NCBI GenBank assembly: GCA_020346805.1
Contig: CP070790.1
Location: 1,114,580-1,120,087 of the forward strand
Direction of reading: 5' to 3'
Length of the DNA: 5,508 bases
Source: Planctomycetota bacterium
GTDB lineage: Bacteria > Planctomycetota > Phycisphaerae > UBA1845 > PWPN01
Shown here: positions 1-5,118 of the stretch, piece by piece
Position numbering within the stretch: position 1 is the stretch's first letter
How the letters are laid out: each line of letters begins with the position of its first letter
Translations under genes and position numbers: made by a program
Notes under the pieces: model-generated
The model's database searches: none
What the model saw: the letters and a program-made list of their open reading frames with translations, nothing else
Told to the model about the DNA's origin: nothing

Positions 1-1033
1 CAAATACACACACCAGCAGCGGTGGTAATCGGATTGATCCGAACGTCACCGAGTGAGTAGCCAATTCCGTATATTGCAGGAATCGTTTTTCTTCAGTTTT
101 AGTCTTTTCCAGTTTGTCGATTTCGATATATATGTTGCGGAGTGAATCGGTATCGGTGGCCCGGTAATATTCCCCACCAGTCATATCCGCGATTTGCTTT
201 AAGGTTTTTTCGTCGATGTTGACTGGTATTTTTCGATAGATTTTTCTTCCGAAAACATCCATTGCCGGTACCGGGGCCATCCCTTTGGTACCGGCTCCAA
301 TGGTGTAGACTTTGATATTGAATGTCGACGCCATCTCGGCTGCCTTCAAAGGTTCGATATCACCGGCGGTATTTTCTCCATCGGTCAACAAGATCATGAT
401 TTTGTTTTTGATTTTTTCGGCTTGCCGAAGCTGTCTCCTTTTCTCGAGGGTCTGCAGCTTTTCGATCCCCAAGGCTATGGCATCCCCAATGGCGGTTTGC
501 CCCTCCTCATTTGTAGCGGCAATCTCGGTTTTCCTGAGAGTCTCGGTCAGAAATCCGTGGTCCAGGGTCAAAGGGCACATACTGTCGGCATAAGTCCCGA
601 AGACGATCAGGCCGATGAGATCATCAGGTCGGCCGGACAGGTTCCCCTCGCCCATAACGAAATCTTCCACTACGTTACGAACTGCAGTAAGTCGATCCAC
701 CGGCTTGCCTTCCACCCGAAAATCCATGGCCTGCATGCTGCCCGACCGGTCGACCAGCATCTGGATGGCAATCCCCTCAGCGAAAACACGTGTCTGTTCA
801 TTGCCTTTTCTTGGGCGGGCCAGAGCGACGATCAGCAGTATCACCGCCAGGGTTCGCAAGACGGGCAGAATATATCTTGCCCGAATAGCCCACGTGCTAC
901 CTATTTGGCTCAGCGTACTAAGAGATGAGAATTTTAATGTCGAGCTATGGCGACAATTCAACCACCGCCACCATATCAAAGGTACCAGCAGCAAGAGCAG
1001 AAGAAACCATCGTGATGATTCATGGAACATCAT
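1..1033 (-). CDS. batA: BatA-type membrane-anchored von Willebrand factor A protein (3' end outside window)
   Basis: The 344 residues visible form a nearly complete BatA/BatB-like protein; it runs off the left edge just as the final membrane segment begins, so only a short C-terminal piece is missing. Layout: N-terminal hydrophobic helix (about 9-24, LLLLLLVPLIWW), second membrane helix (about 54-72), VWA domain (about 86-300), then SIRLPPLLVCVF starting a third membrane helix. The metal-ion-dependent adhesion site is intact: DRSGS (D95, S97, S99), T180 in GQTAIGDAI and D218 in LTDGEN. Known for the family: Bat proteins of this layout act in aerotolerance or stress-response operons with a MoxR ATPase; the precise client is unknown. 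The start is ATG at 1033, overlapping the upstream stop as ATGA, with a full AAGGAGG ribosome binding site at 1041-1047, seven bases upstream. A second in-frame ATG follows immediately (1030-1028). Family assignment is strong; choosing batA over batB rests on gene order. Confidence 0.93.
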   Translation of the reverse strand, partial: MMFHESSRWFLLLLLLVPLIWWRWLNCRHSSTLKFSSLSTLSQIGSTWAIRARYILPVLRTLAVILLIVALARPRKGNEQTRVFAEGIAIQMLVDRSGSMQAMDFRVEGKPVDRLTAVRNVVEDFVMGEGNLSGRPDDLIGLIVFGTYADSMCPLTLDHGFLTETLRKTEIAATNEEGQTAIGDAIALGIEKLQTLEKRRQLRQAEKIKNKIMILLTDGENTAGDIEPLKAAEMASTFNIKVYTIGAGTKGMAPVPAMDVFGRKIYRKIPVNIDEKTLKQIADMTGGEYYRATDTDSLRNIYIEIDKLEKTKTEEKRFLQYTELATHSVTFGSIRLPPLLVCVF

Positions 1034-2100
1034 GCCGCCGCCTCCTTGGTTGTATCTTCTTGTGTTTGTGCAGTTTGTTCCACGAAATCGCGGGCGGAGT
1101 CATAGGCCTGGTCGGCCTCGGATGCCTCAGGCTGATAGCGGGCGAATTTAACCAGATCGGCGGCCCTCAGGAATTCGCGAAGCAGGTGTTTGTATTCCGC
1201 CTTAAGGGCGGGATGGTTCTTTAAGTCCACCAAAAATTCTTCGGTGGTCTGTTCGGGGGCCATTATGTGAAACCGCCGCTCGATGTACTGTCGGATGATA
1301 TCGCTGAGCCGGTAATAAAATTCCTGGAACCTGCCTTTTTCGATCAAGTTGTCGTCGGCCAACCAATGCAGTTGATCGAGAGCCCATTCGTGTGGAGTCA
1401 AAACAACAGGTTTTGCAATTTTACCGGCGTGTCGCAATAACCACCAAATACCGACCACCAATATTACAAGTGCCAGAATTGTGCCGCCGGTCCACCACAA
1501 CCATTTCCAGGTTCGATCGATAGTTAACTCAACCGGTCCCTTGATGTCACAAAACTTTGTAGGGTCGAATTCACCTTCCAGCAACGAAGCCACCTTGATA
1601 GTAAAGGGTTCGCTAGCCAATTCACCCTCGACGACACCTTCATCCCCACCTTCGGTCGCCTGCTTTCGCTTATCAGTAAACTTGGTGGTAATAGCGGGGA
1701 TGTTATAGTCGCCCGACAAATAGATATCCAACACGTATTCCTGCTTCCATCGCCTCGAGCCGTTATCGGGAATTGCCGACCATTCCTTGAAGTCGCGAAT
1801 CTGAAACTCGTCGAGTTTATCACCAAACGCCGGCATCTCGACTTCGACACCGTCTTCAGCTTCGACTTCGATGGTCAGTTTAATTTTGTCCGCTATGGTG
1901 ATTTGATCCTGGTCGGCGCGTAGGATCATGTTCACCGGGCCTCTTTGAACCTTTTTAACTATAGGTTTGGCCTTGGTGTCGGTTTTGGGGGCGGACTCCG
2001 ACTGGGATCGGCACCCACAAATGGCAAGACCCAATAACCATAAGGTGATCGGGATTATGGCAACGATTTGCCCATAGTTGTTATGTCGACAATACCGCAT
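1030..2100 (-). CDS. BatD-like lipoprotein/membrane protein with beta domain, one TM helix and cytoplasmic helical tail
   Basis: The product has 356 residues. Residues 11-30 form a hydrophobic signal ending ICGC, a plausible though non-canonical lipobox with C30 as the lipidated residue. Residues about 55-175 are rich in alternating beta pattern and resemble the N-terminal repeat of BatD (oxygen-tolerance) proteins. A tryptophan-flanked membrane helix spans about 199-222 (WKWLWW to WWLLRH). The C-terminal part (about 235-345) is helical and charged, with the segment around FYYRLSDIIRQYIERRF and APEQTTEEFL that I recognise from uncharacterised proteins encoded between DUF58 and VWA genes in MoxR operons. 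Inference: a membrane adaptor with an outward beta domain and an inward tail that could meet MoxR or DUF58. It begins 2 bases after the DUF58 stop, with AAGG eight bases upstream of ATG, and its TGA overlaps the next gene's ATG, so translation is probably coupled. It could equally be classed near DUF4381; no catalytic motif is visible. Confidence 0.78.
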   Translation of the reverse strand: MRYCRHNNYGQIVAIIPITLWLLGLAICGCRSQSESAPKTDTKAKPIVKKVQRGPVNMILRADQDQITIADKIKLTIEVEAEDGVEVEMPAFGDKLDEFQIRDFKEWSAIPDNGSRRWKQEYVLDIYLSGDYNIPAITTKFTDKRKQATEGGDEGVVEGELASEPFTIKVASLLEGEFDPTKFCDIKGPVELTIDRTWKWLWWTGGTILALVILVVGIWWLLRHAGKIAKPVVLTPHEWALDQLHWLADDNLIEKGRFQEFYYRLSDIIRQYIERRFHIMAPEQTTEEFLVDLKNHPALKAEYKHLLREFLRAADLVKFARYQPEASEADQAYDSARDFVEQTAQTQEDTTKEAAA

Positions 2101-2102
2101 CT

Positions 2103-2978
2103 CTATAACCTTGCCTCCCTGGCCCGGAAGAATCGGGTCAAAGGTTCGACGAATGATTCGCCGGTTTTAACATCAATACAGTCAACATCCATTCGCCGGA
2201 GGATTTCTTCACGCCGCTCGGCTATCATGGCGGTTTGTTCTATATAGTCATCTCGCAGCCGCCTACTGGAGGTATCGACGATTATGGTTTGGCCGGTTTC
2301 GTTATCAAATAGTTCGATTAAACCCACATCGGGCAATTCTTGCTCACGGGGATCGGTGATAACTATGGGAATCAGGTCATGCTTTCGTTTTGCCACCCGC
2401 ATGGCATGCTCGTAGCCGGCGGCTTGAAAATCACTGACCACAAAGACCACGGCTCGGCGTTTCATAGCCTTGTTTATGTGCTCAAAGGCCGCATTCAAAT
2501 CGGTGCCTTTATTGGCCGGTTGATGGTATAGCAGCTCCCGGATCACCCTTAATACGTGCCGGGTTCCTTTGCGGGCGGGGACTACCTTCTCGATTTGGTC
2601 AGTAAAACATACCAGACCAACCTTGTCATTATTCTTGATGGCGGAAAAGGCCAGGGTGGCACAGATTTCCGCTACTAACTCTCGTTTGAGTTGGTTGTGA
2701 GTGCCGAATTCGTGCGAGGCACTCATATCCACCATCAGGATAACGGTCAACTCGCGCTCTTCACGGAAGACCTTGACGTAAGGGTGGCCGTAGCGGGCGC
2801 TGACATTCCAATCGATGGTCCGCACGTCGTCGCCGATCTGATATTGCCGAACTTCCTCAAATTCCATCCCCCGCCCTTTGAAGGCGGAGTGGTACTGTCC
2901 CGACAACACGTCGTTAACCATCTGTGAGGTACGAATCTCAATACGTCTTATCTTTTTCAGTAATTCAGCGGGAATCAT
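2103..2978 (-). CDS. DUF58 domain protein (soluble VWA-fold partner of MoxR)
   Basis: The product has 291 residues from the ATG at 2978 (MIPAELLKK), the usual N-terminus of this family. The DUF58 signature lies at residues 36-62: GRGMEFEEV, then GDDVRTIDWNVSAR. A VWA-like fold follows, with a MIDAS-type DMSAS (D84, S86, S88), T159 in KGTDL and D183 in VSDFQ, so metal binding looks possible. No signal peptide or membrane helix is seen, so it is expected in the cytoplasm. Family knowledge: DUF58 genes nearly always follow a MoxR ATPase and precede membrane VWA genes; biochemical function is poorly defined. A longer reading from 3089 exists but would run through the inverted repeat and overlap the neighbouring small gene, and those 37 residues do not resemble the family. 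The ribosome binding site is weak (GAGAGA, 2983-2988), four bases from the ATG, and it directly abuts the left repeat arm of the inserted cassette. Confidence 0.95.
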   Translation of the reverse strand: MIPAELLKKIRRIEIRTSQMVNDVLSGQYHSAFKGRGMEFEEVRQYQIGDDVRTIDWNVSARYGHPYVKVFREERELTVILMVDMSASHEFGTHNQLKRELVAEICATLAFSAIKNNDKVGLVCFTDQIEKVVPARKGTRHVLRVIRELLYHQPANKGTDLNAAFEHINKAMKRRAVVFVVSDFQAAGYEHAMRVAKRKHDLIPIVITDPREQELPDVGLIELFDNETGQTIIVDTSSRRLRDDYIEQTAMIAERREEILRRMDVDCIDVKTGESFVEPLTRFFRAREARL

Positions 2979-2990
2979 GGTATCTCTCAC

Positions 2991-3009
2991 AAACATCAAA
3001 ACGTCAAAA
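2991..3009. repeat. Left inverted-repeat arm of the S23 cassette
   Basis: The plus strand reads aaacatcaaaacgtcaaaa. Its reverse complement matches 3434-3452 at 18 of 19 positions; the single difference (T for C) becomes a G-U pair in RNA, so the transcript arms pair without a break. The core 13 bases (2997-3009) also match 3418-3430 in inverse. The arm ends 12 bases before the DUF58 start codon. Confidence 0.85.
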
Positions 3010-3021
3010 AAGTAAAGACGT

Positions 3022-3393
3022 TCATTTTTCCTTATCAAGGTGTTTTTGTGTCTTTTTAACGATAGATGACAAAACTCGAGTAAGTTCATCCGACTCAGTT
3101 ATAGCAGCTTCAAGTTTCGTTCCCTTTAATAATCCAATATGTTGACATAACTTTAGCCAATAATATGCTTCTGAAGCCTCTTTACGAGCAATACTGCATT
3201 TATGCGTAAAATCCGCGTCAGTTATTGCATTATCAGCTTCTCGAATATTTGCTCCTATTGACGTACCACTTCTAATTATCTGTCTACCTATTTCCCAACC
3301 CTTATGAGAATTAGGTAAATCATCAATAAGTGACATAATAGATACTGCAAAATTAAATGTTCGATCCAGCAAATCTCCAACAATACGACCCAT
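3022..3393 (-). CDS. Four-helix-bundle protein, S23 / 23S rRNA intervening-sequence family
   Basis: The product has 123 residues from the ATG at 3393 (a TTG lies one codon earlier; an in-frame TGA precedes both). It matches the S23/IVS four-helix-bundle family closely: an opening DLLDRTFNFAV helix, the signature RQIIRSGTSIGANIREA (about residues 38-54), the DFTHKCSIARKEASEAYYWL helix, and a final helix rich in ITESDEL. Family knowledge: these proteins are encoded in intervening sequences inside 23S rRNA genes of Leptospira, Coxiella and others, and also occur alone in many genomes; function is unknown, though small basic bundles of this type may bind nucleic acid. No 23S rRNA is present here. 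Composition is clearly unlike the neighbours: 61 G+C of 180 bases (34%) for 3181-3360 against 36 of 60 for 3901-3960 in moxR. It splits the usual moxR-DUF58 pair and is flanked by inverted repeats, so it is probably a later insertion. It has only a weak GGA-type ribosome binding site. Confidence 0.93.
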   Translation of the reverse strand: MGRIVGDLLDRTFNFAVSIMSLIDDLPNSHKGWEIGRQIIRSGTSIGANIREADNAITDADFTHKCSIARKEASEAYYWLKLCQHIGLLKGTKLEAAITESDELTRVLSSIVKKTQKHLDKEK

Positions 3394-3409
3394 CAATCAA
3401 TTCCACACA

Positions 3410-3449
3410 TTTTGCCATTTTGACGTTTTGCCATTTTGACGTTTTGACG
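3410..3449. repeat. Five tandem 8-base units (TTTTGCCA / TTTTGACG) at the right end of the S23 cassette
   Basis: Two perfect copies of the 16-base unit ttttgccattttgacg occupy 3410-3425 and 3426-3441, followed by a further half unit ttttgacg (3442-3449) and a degenerate ttttttac that runs into the moxR stop codon. The array can be read as alternating 8-mers in the order A, B, A, B, B. The B-B junction (3434-3452) is the part that pairs with the left arm. The array lies upstream of the small gene, between moxR and its start codon. Confidence 0.9.
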
Positions 3450-3453
3450 TTTT

Positions 3454-4452
3454 TTACGGCACTGGCACATGGTCTAAAATAGTCTTCACTATGTCATCAG
3501 ATGTTTTCTCTTCAGCTTCGGCCTCGTAAGTCAAAATCACCCGATGTCTAAGGATGTCCATGGCCACATCCTTGACGTCTTGAGGTACCACGTAACCTCG
3601 GCCGTTAAGAAAGGCCACGGCTTTGGCCCCCAAGGTCAGATAGATGGTGGCCCGCGGCGATCCGCCGTAATGGATCATCCCTTCGACCGGCACCTTAACC
3701 GCGGCCGGGTCGCGTGTGGCATGAACCAACTCAACGATGTAATCCTTTATCTTCTCGTCGATATAGATTTCATCCACCACCTGCCGAGCTTCGGCAATGG
3801 CTTTCGGTTCCATGACCGCTTGTATCGTGTTCACCGGATTGGTCTTGGACATTCGATCGAGAATCTCTCGTTCCTGATGTTTGTTCGGATAGGTAACGAT
3901 CAGCTTGAGCATAAACCGATCGACCTGGGCCTCGGGCAGGGGGTAAGTGCCTTCCTGTTCGATAGGATTTTGCGTAGCCAAAACCAGGAATGGTTCATCG
4001 AGCCGGAAAGTCTCCTTGCCGATGGTGACCTGTCGTTCCTGCATGGCCTCCAGCAGGGCACTCTGTACCTTGGCTGGCGCCCGGTTGATTTCATCGGCCA
4101 GGACGATGTTGGAGAAGATCGGTCCCTTCTGTACGATGAATTCTCCATCCTGCGGGCGGAAGACCAGCGTGCCGATCAAGTCGGCGGGCAGCAGGTCGGG
4201 GGTGAACTGGATCCGCTGGAATCTGGTATTAATACCCGCCGCCAGGCAGGAGACCGCCATAGTCTTGGCCAATCCCGGGACACCCTCGATCAGAATGTGA
4301 CCGTTGGATAACAAACCTACCAGCATTTTCCGTAACAGTTCATCCTGCCCCACGATAACGTGGTGCAGGTGGTCCACCAGCTGCCGGAACGGCTGGCTCT
4401 TGGCATTAACCTGTTCGCCGATCTGCTTGACATCAAATTGTGAGACAGACAT
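3454..4452 (-). CDS. moxR: MoxR-family AAA+ ATPase
   Basis: This is a complete 332-residue protein, normal for the MoxR branch of AAA+ ATPases. Walker A is GVPGLAKT (57-64, K63 and T64), Walker B is IVLADE (116-121, D120 and E121) followed by INRAPAKVQSALLEAMQE, sensor 1 is N162 in ATQNPIEQEGTYPLPEAQ, the arginine finger is R179 in VDRF, and sensor 2 is R267 in GGSPRA. All nucleotide-handling residues are present, so an active cytoplasmic ATPase is expected. Family knowledge: MoxR proteins work as chaperone-like machines for VWA-domain partners, often helping metal insertion or complex assembly. Here the partners are encoded directly downstream. ATG at 4452 is supported by GGGGAT at 4459-4464. 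The gene is the first of the operon, and its 227-base leader carries promoter-like and palindromic sequence. Downstream the operon is interrupted, one base after the stop, by the S23 cassette. The symbol denotes the family, not a proven orthologue. Confidence 0.96.
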   Translation of the reverse strand: MSVSQFDVKQIGEQVNAKSQPFRQLVDHLHHVIVGQDELLRKMLVGLLSNGHILIEGVPGLAKTMAVSCLAAGINTRFQRIQFTPDLLPADLIGTLVFRPQDGEFIVQKGPIFSNIVLADEINRAPAKVQSALLEAMQERQVTIGKETFRLDEPFLVLATQNPIEQEGTYPLPEAQVDRFMLKLIVTYPNKHQEREILDRMSKTNPVNTIQAVMEPKAIAEARQVVDEIYIDEKIKDYIVELVHATRDPAAVKVPVEGMIHYGGSPRATIYLTLGAKAVAFLNGRGYVVPQDVKDVAMDILRHRVILTYEAEAEEKTSDDIVKTILDHVPVP

Positions 4453-4523
4453 TTTTGGATCCCCATCATTAATGGAAAAGGCGCGTCAACATTAATTGGC
4501 ACGCCCGAAACACCACACTTTCA

Positions 4524-4548
4524 GCGTATTTATACGCGGTACCGCGTA
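4524..4548. promoter_or_regulatory. Overlapping palindromes in the moxR leader, possible operator
   Basis: A perfect 16-base palindrome tacgcggtaccgcgta (4533-4548) overlaps a second inverted repeat gcgtat-tt-atacgc (4524-4537), so the pentamer GCGTA or its complement occurs three times in 25 bases. On the minus strand the sequence between contains TATAAA (4528-4533), a possible -10 element without a convincing -35. The site sits 72 to 96 bases upstream of the moxR start codon. A dimeric regulator site is a reasonable reading; an RNA hairpin in the leader is the alternative. Confidence 0.45.
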
Positions 4549-4564
4549 GAATAAGACGCAAGCC

Positions 4565-4576
4565 GGGAAAATTCCC
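4565..4576. repeat. Small inverted repeat in the moxR leader
   Basis: The sequence gggaa-aa-ttccc has 5-base arms around a 2-base centre, and lies next to TTGACA on the minus strand (4577-4582). No -10 hexamer is found at 16 to 18 bases from that TTGACA, so it is not called a promoter. The repeat may be chance in a mixed-composition leader. Confidence 0.25.
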
Positions 4577-4594
4577 TGTCAATTACGAGCATAT

Positions 4595-4622
4595 ATTTTA
4601 TCGAGAGCCGACCGCTTCTCAA
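4595..4622 (-). promoter_or_regulatory. Candidate promoter for the moxR operon
   Basis: On the minus strand TTGAGA (4617-4622) is followed after 16 bases by TAAAAT (4595-4600); each hexamer matches its sigma-70 consensus at five of six positions. Transcription would begin near 4588, giving a leader of about 135 bases that includes the palindromes at 4524-4548. A perfect TATAAT at 4664-4669 just upstream lacks a recognisable -35 and is an alternative. This is inference from motif match only. Confidence 0.4.
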
Positions 4623-4679
4623 GCCGATTTTCGGGCGGGAAACGACTCGGTATTGGGCGGATCATTATACCCCGACCAT

Positions 4680-4699
4680 AAAAAAAGCGGAGCGGGCGA
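4680..4699 (-). terminator. Probable rnpB 3' end: P1 strand followed by seven T
   Basis: The 3' strand of P1 (4689-4699) is followed by GC and then a run of seven T on the minus strand (4680-4686). No local hairpin precedes the T run, so termination or processing would rely on the long-range P1 helix. The exact mature end cannot be fixed from sequence. Confidence 0.5.
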
Positions 4700-5073
4700 A
4701 TAAGCCGAATTCTGTTATCCGCCGAGGCGGACGGCGATCATTCATCTGGGCAGCCTGTCGCCAGGCTGCTCGAGCACCCTACCCGCAGCTCAAACGAGGC
4801 GGGCCACCTCTCGCTGCCTATTTGGGCTTGCTGGCGGTGGGGTTTACCATGCCGACACGATCACCCGTGTTCGCGGTGCGCTCTTACCGCACCATTTCAC
4901 CCTTACCTATATCAAGTCACGTGGTCTTGATACCGGCGGTATATTTTCTGTGGCACTATCCCTCGGCTCGCGCCGGGTTGCTGTTAGCAACCACCGTGCC
5001 CTGCCCAGTTCGGACTTTCCTCTCGGCCGATCTGTCAGGTTCAAATCGGCCCAGCGATCACCTCGCCCACTCC
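4680..5073 (-). ncRNA. rnpB: RNase P RNA, bacterial class A
   Basis: This is the catalytic RNA that removes 5' leaders from tRNA precursors; it works with the RnpA protein. Conserved blocks on the minus strand are AGAGGAAAGTCCG (5011-5023) and ACAGAATTCGGCTTA (4701-4715), which form P4; GGTAAGGGTGAAA followed by GGTGCGGTAAGAGCGCACC (4874-4908); GGTAAACCCCACC with AGCAAG and CCAAATAGG, the L15 region that binds the tRNA CCA end; and AGATGAATGATCGCCG (4732-4747). Helices that I can pair: P1, 11 base pairs, 5063-5073 with 4689-4699; P2, GGUGAUC with GAUCGCC; P3, GGCCGAU with AUCGGCC; P12, UAUCAAG with CUUGAUA; P18, eight pairs capped by a GCGA tetraloop (4750-4769); and a P19-like hairpin at 4718-4731. 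The length, about 390 bases, is normal. The gene is complete and its P1 runs into seven T residues (4680-4686). The layout closely follows the Escherichia coli type. Confidence 0.97.
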
Positions 5074-5080
5074 AACATAT

Positions 5081-5089
5081 ATTATACCA
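5081..5089 (-). promoter_or_regulatory. Extended -10 promoter of rnpB
   Basis: The minus strand reads TGGTATAAT, a perfect TATAAT (5081-5086) with the TG extension (5088-5089). Seven bases separate it from the first base of the P1 helix (5073), which is the expected distance to a start site at 5073-5074. The -35 region (near AGATTT, 5104-5109) is weak, consistent with reliance on the TG extension. The promoter fits into the gap between the nadC stop and the RNA. Confidence 0.8.
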
Positions 5090-5118
5090 CAATTCCCTGG
5101 ATAAAATCTCAGAATTGG

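Larger units (their letters stand above)
2991..3453 (-). mobile_element. Putative S23 cassette: AT-rich insertion bounded by inverted repeats
   Basis: The segment between the moxR stop codon and the DUF58 leader behaves as one unit. It holds the four-helix-bundle gene, is far richer in A+T than either side, and is bounded by arms that are inverted copies of each other (2991-3009 and 3434-3452, 18 of 19 matching). No transposase, integrase or reverse transcriptase is present, so any movement would need help in trans. The parallel with 23S rRNA intervening sequences, which also combine an S23-family gene with pairing ends, is family knowledge; that this copy is mobile is inference. No target-site duplication could be recognised with confidence. 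Confidence 0.6.

Noticed and set aside
422..1224. Plus-strand open frames opposite the BatA-type gene
   Set aside because: The minus strand encodes a VWA protein with an intact metal site over the same bases; the plus-strand translations are low-complexity shadows.
2979..3089. A 37-residue N-terminal extension of the DUF58 protein starting at 3089
   Set aside because: It reads through the cassette's left repeat and overlaps the end of the four-helix-bundle gene, whereas MIPAELLKK at 2978 is the usual family start. The extension is most likely a by-product of the insertion.
3022..3393. Diversity-generating retroelement accessory protein (Avd), also a four-helix bundle
   Set aside because: No reverse transcriptase, template repeat or variable repeat is found in the window, and the RSGTSIGANIREA signature fits the S23/IVS family better.
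3410..3449. Possible CRISPR array
   Set aside because: The units are 8 bases long and contiguous with no spacers, and no cas gene is present.
3544..4311. Long plus-strand open frame (255 codons) opposite moxR
   Set aside because: It is a shadow of the highly conserved moxR frame; its translation shows no recognisable domain and it has no ribosome binding site or promoter context.
4577..4582. TTGACA as the -35 of a moxR promoter
   Set aside because: No acceptable -10 hexamer lies at 16 to 18 bases downstream; the sequence there reads GCGTCT.
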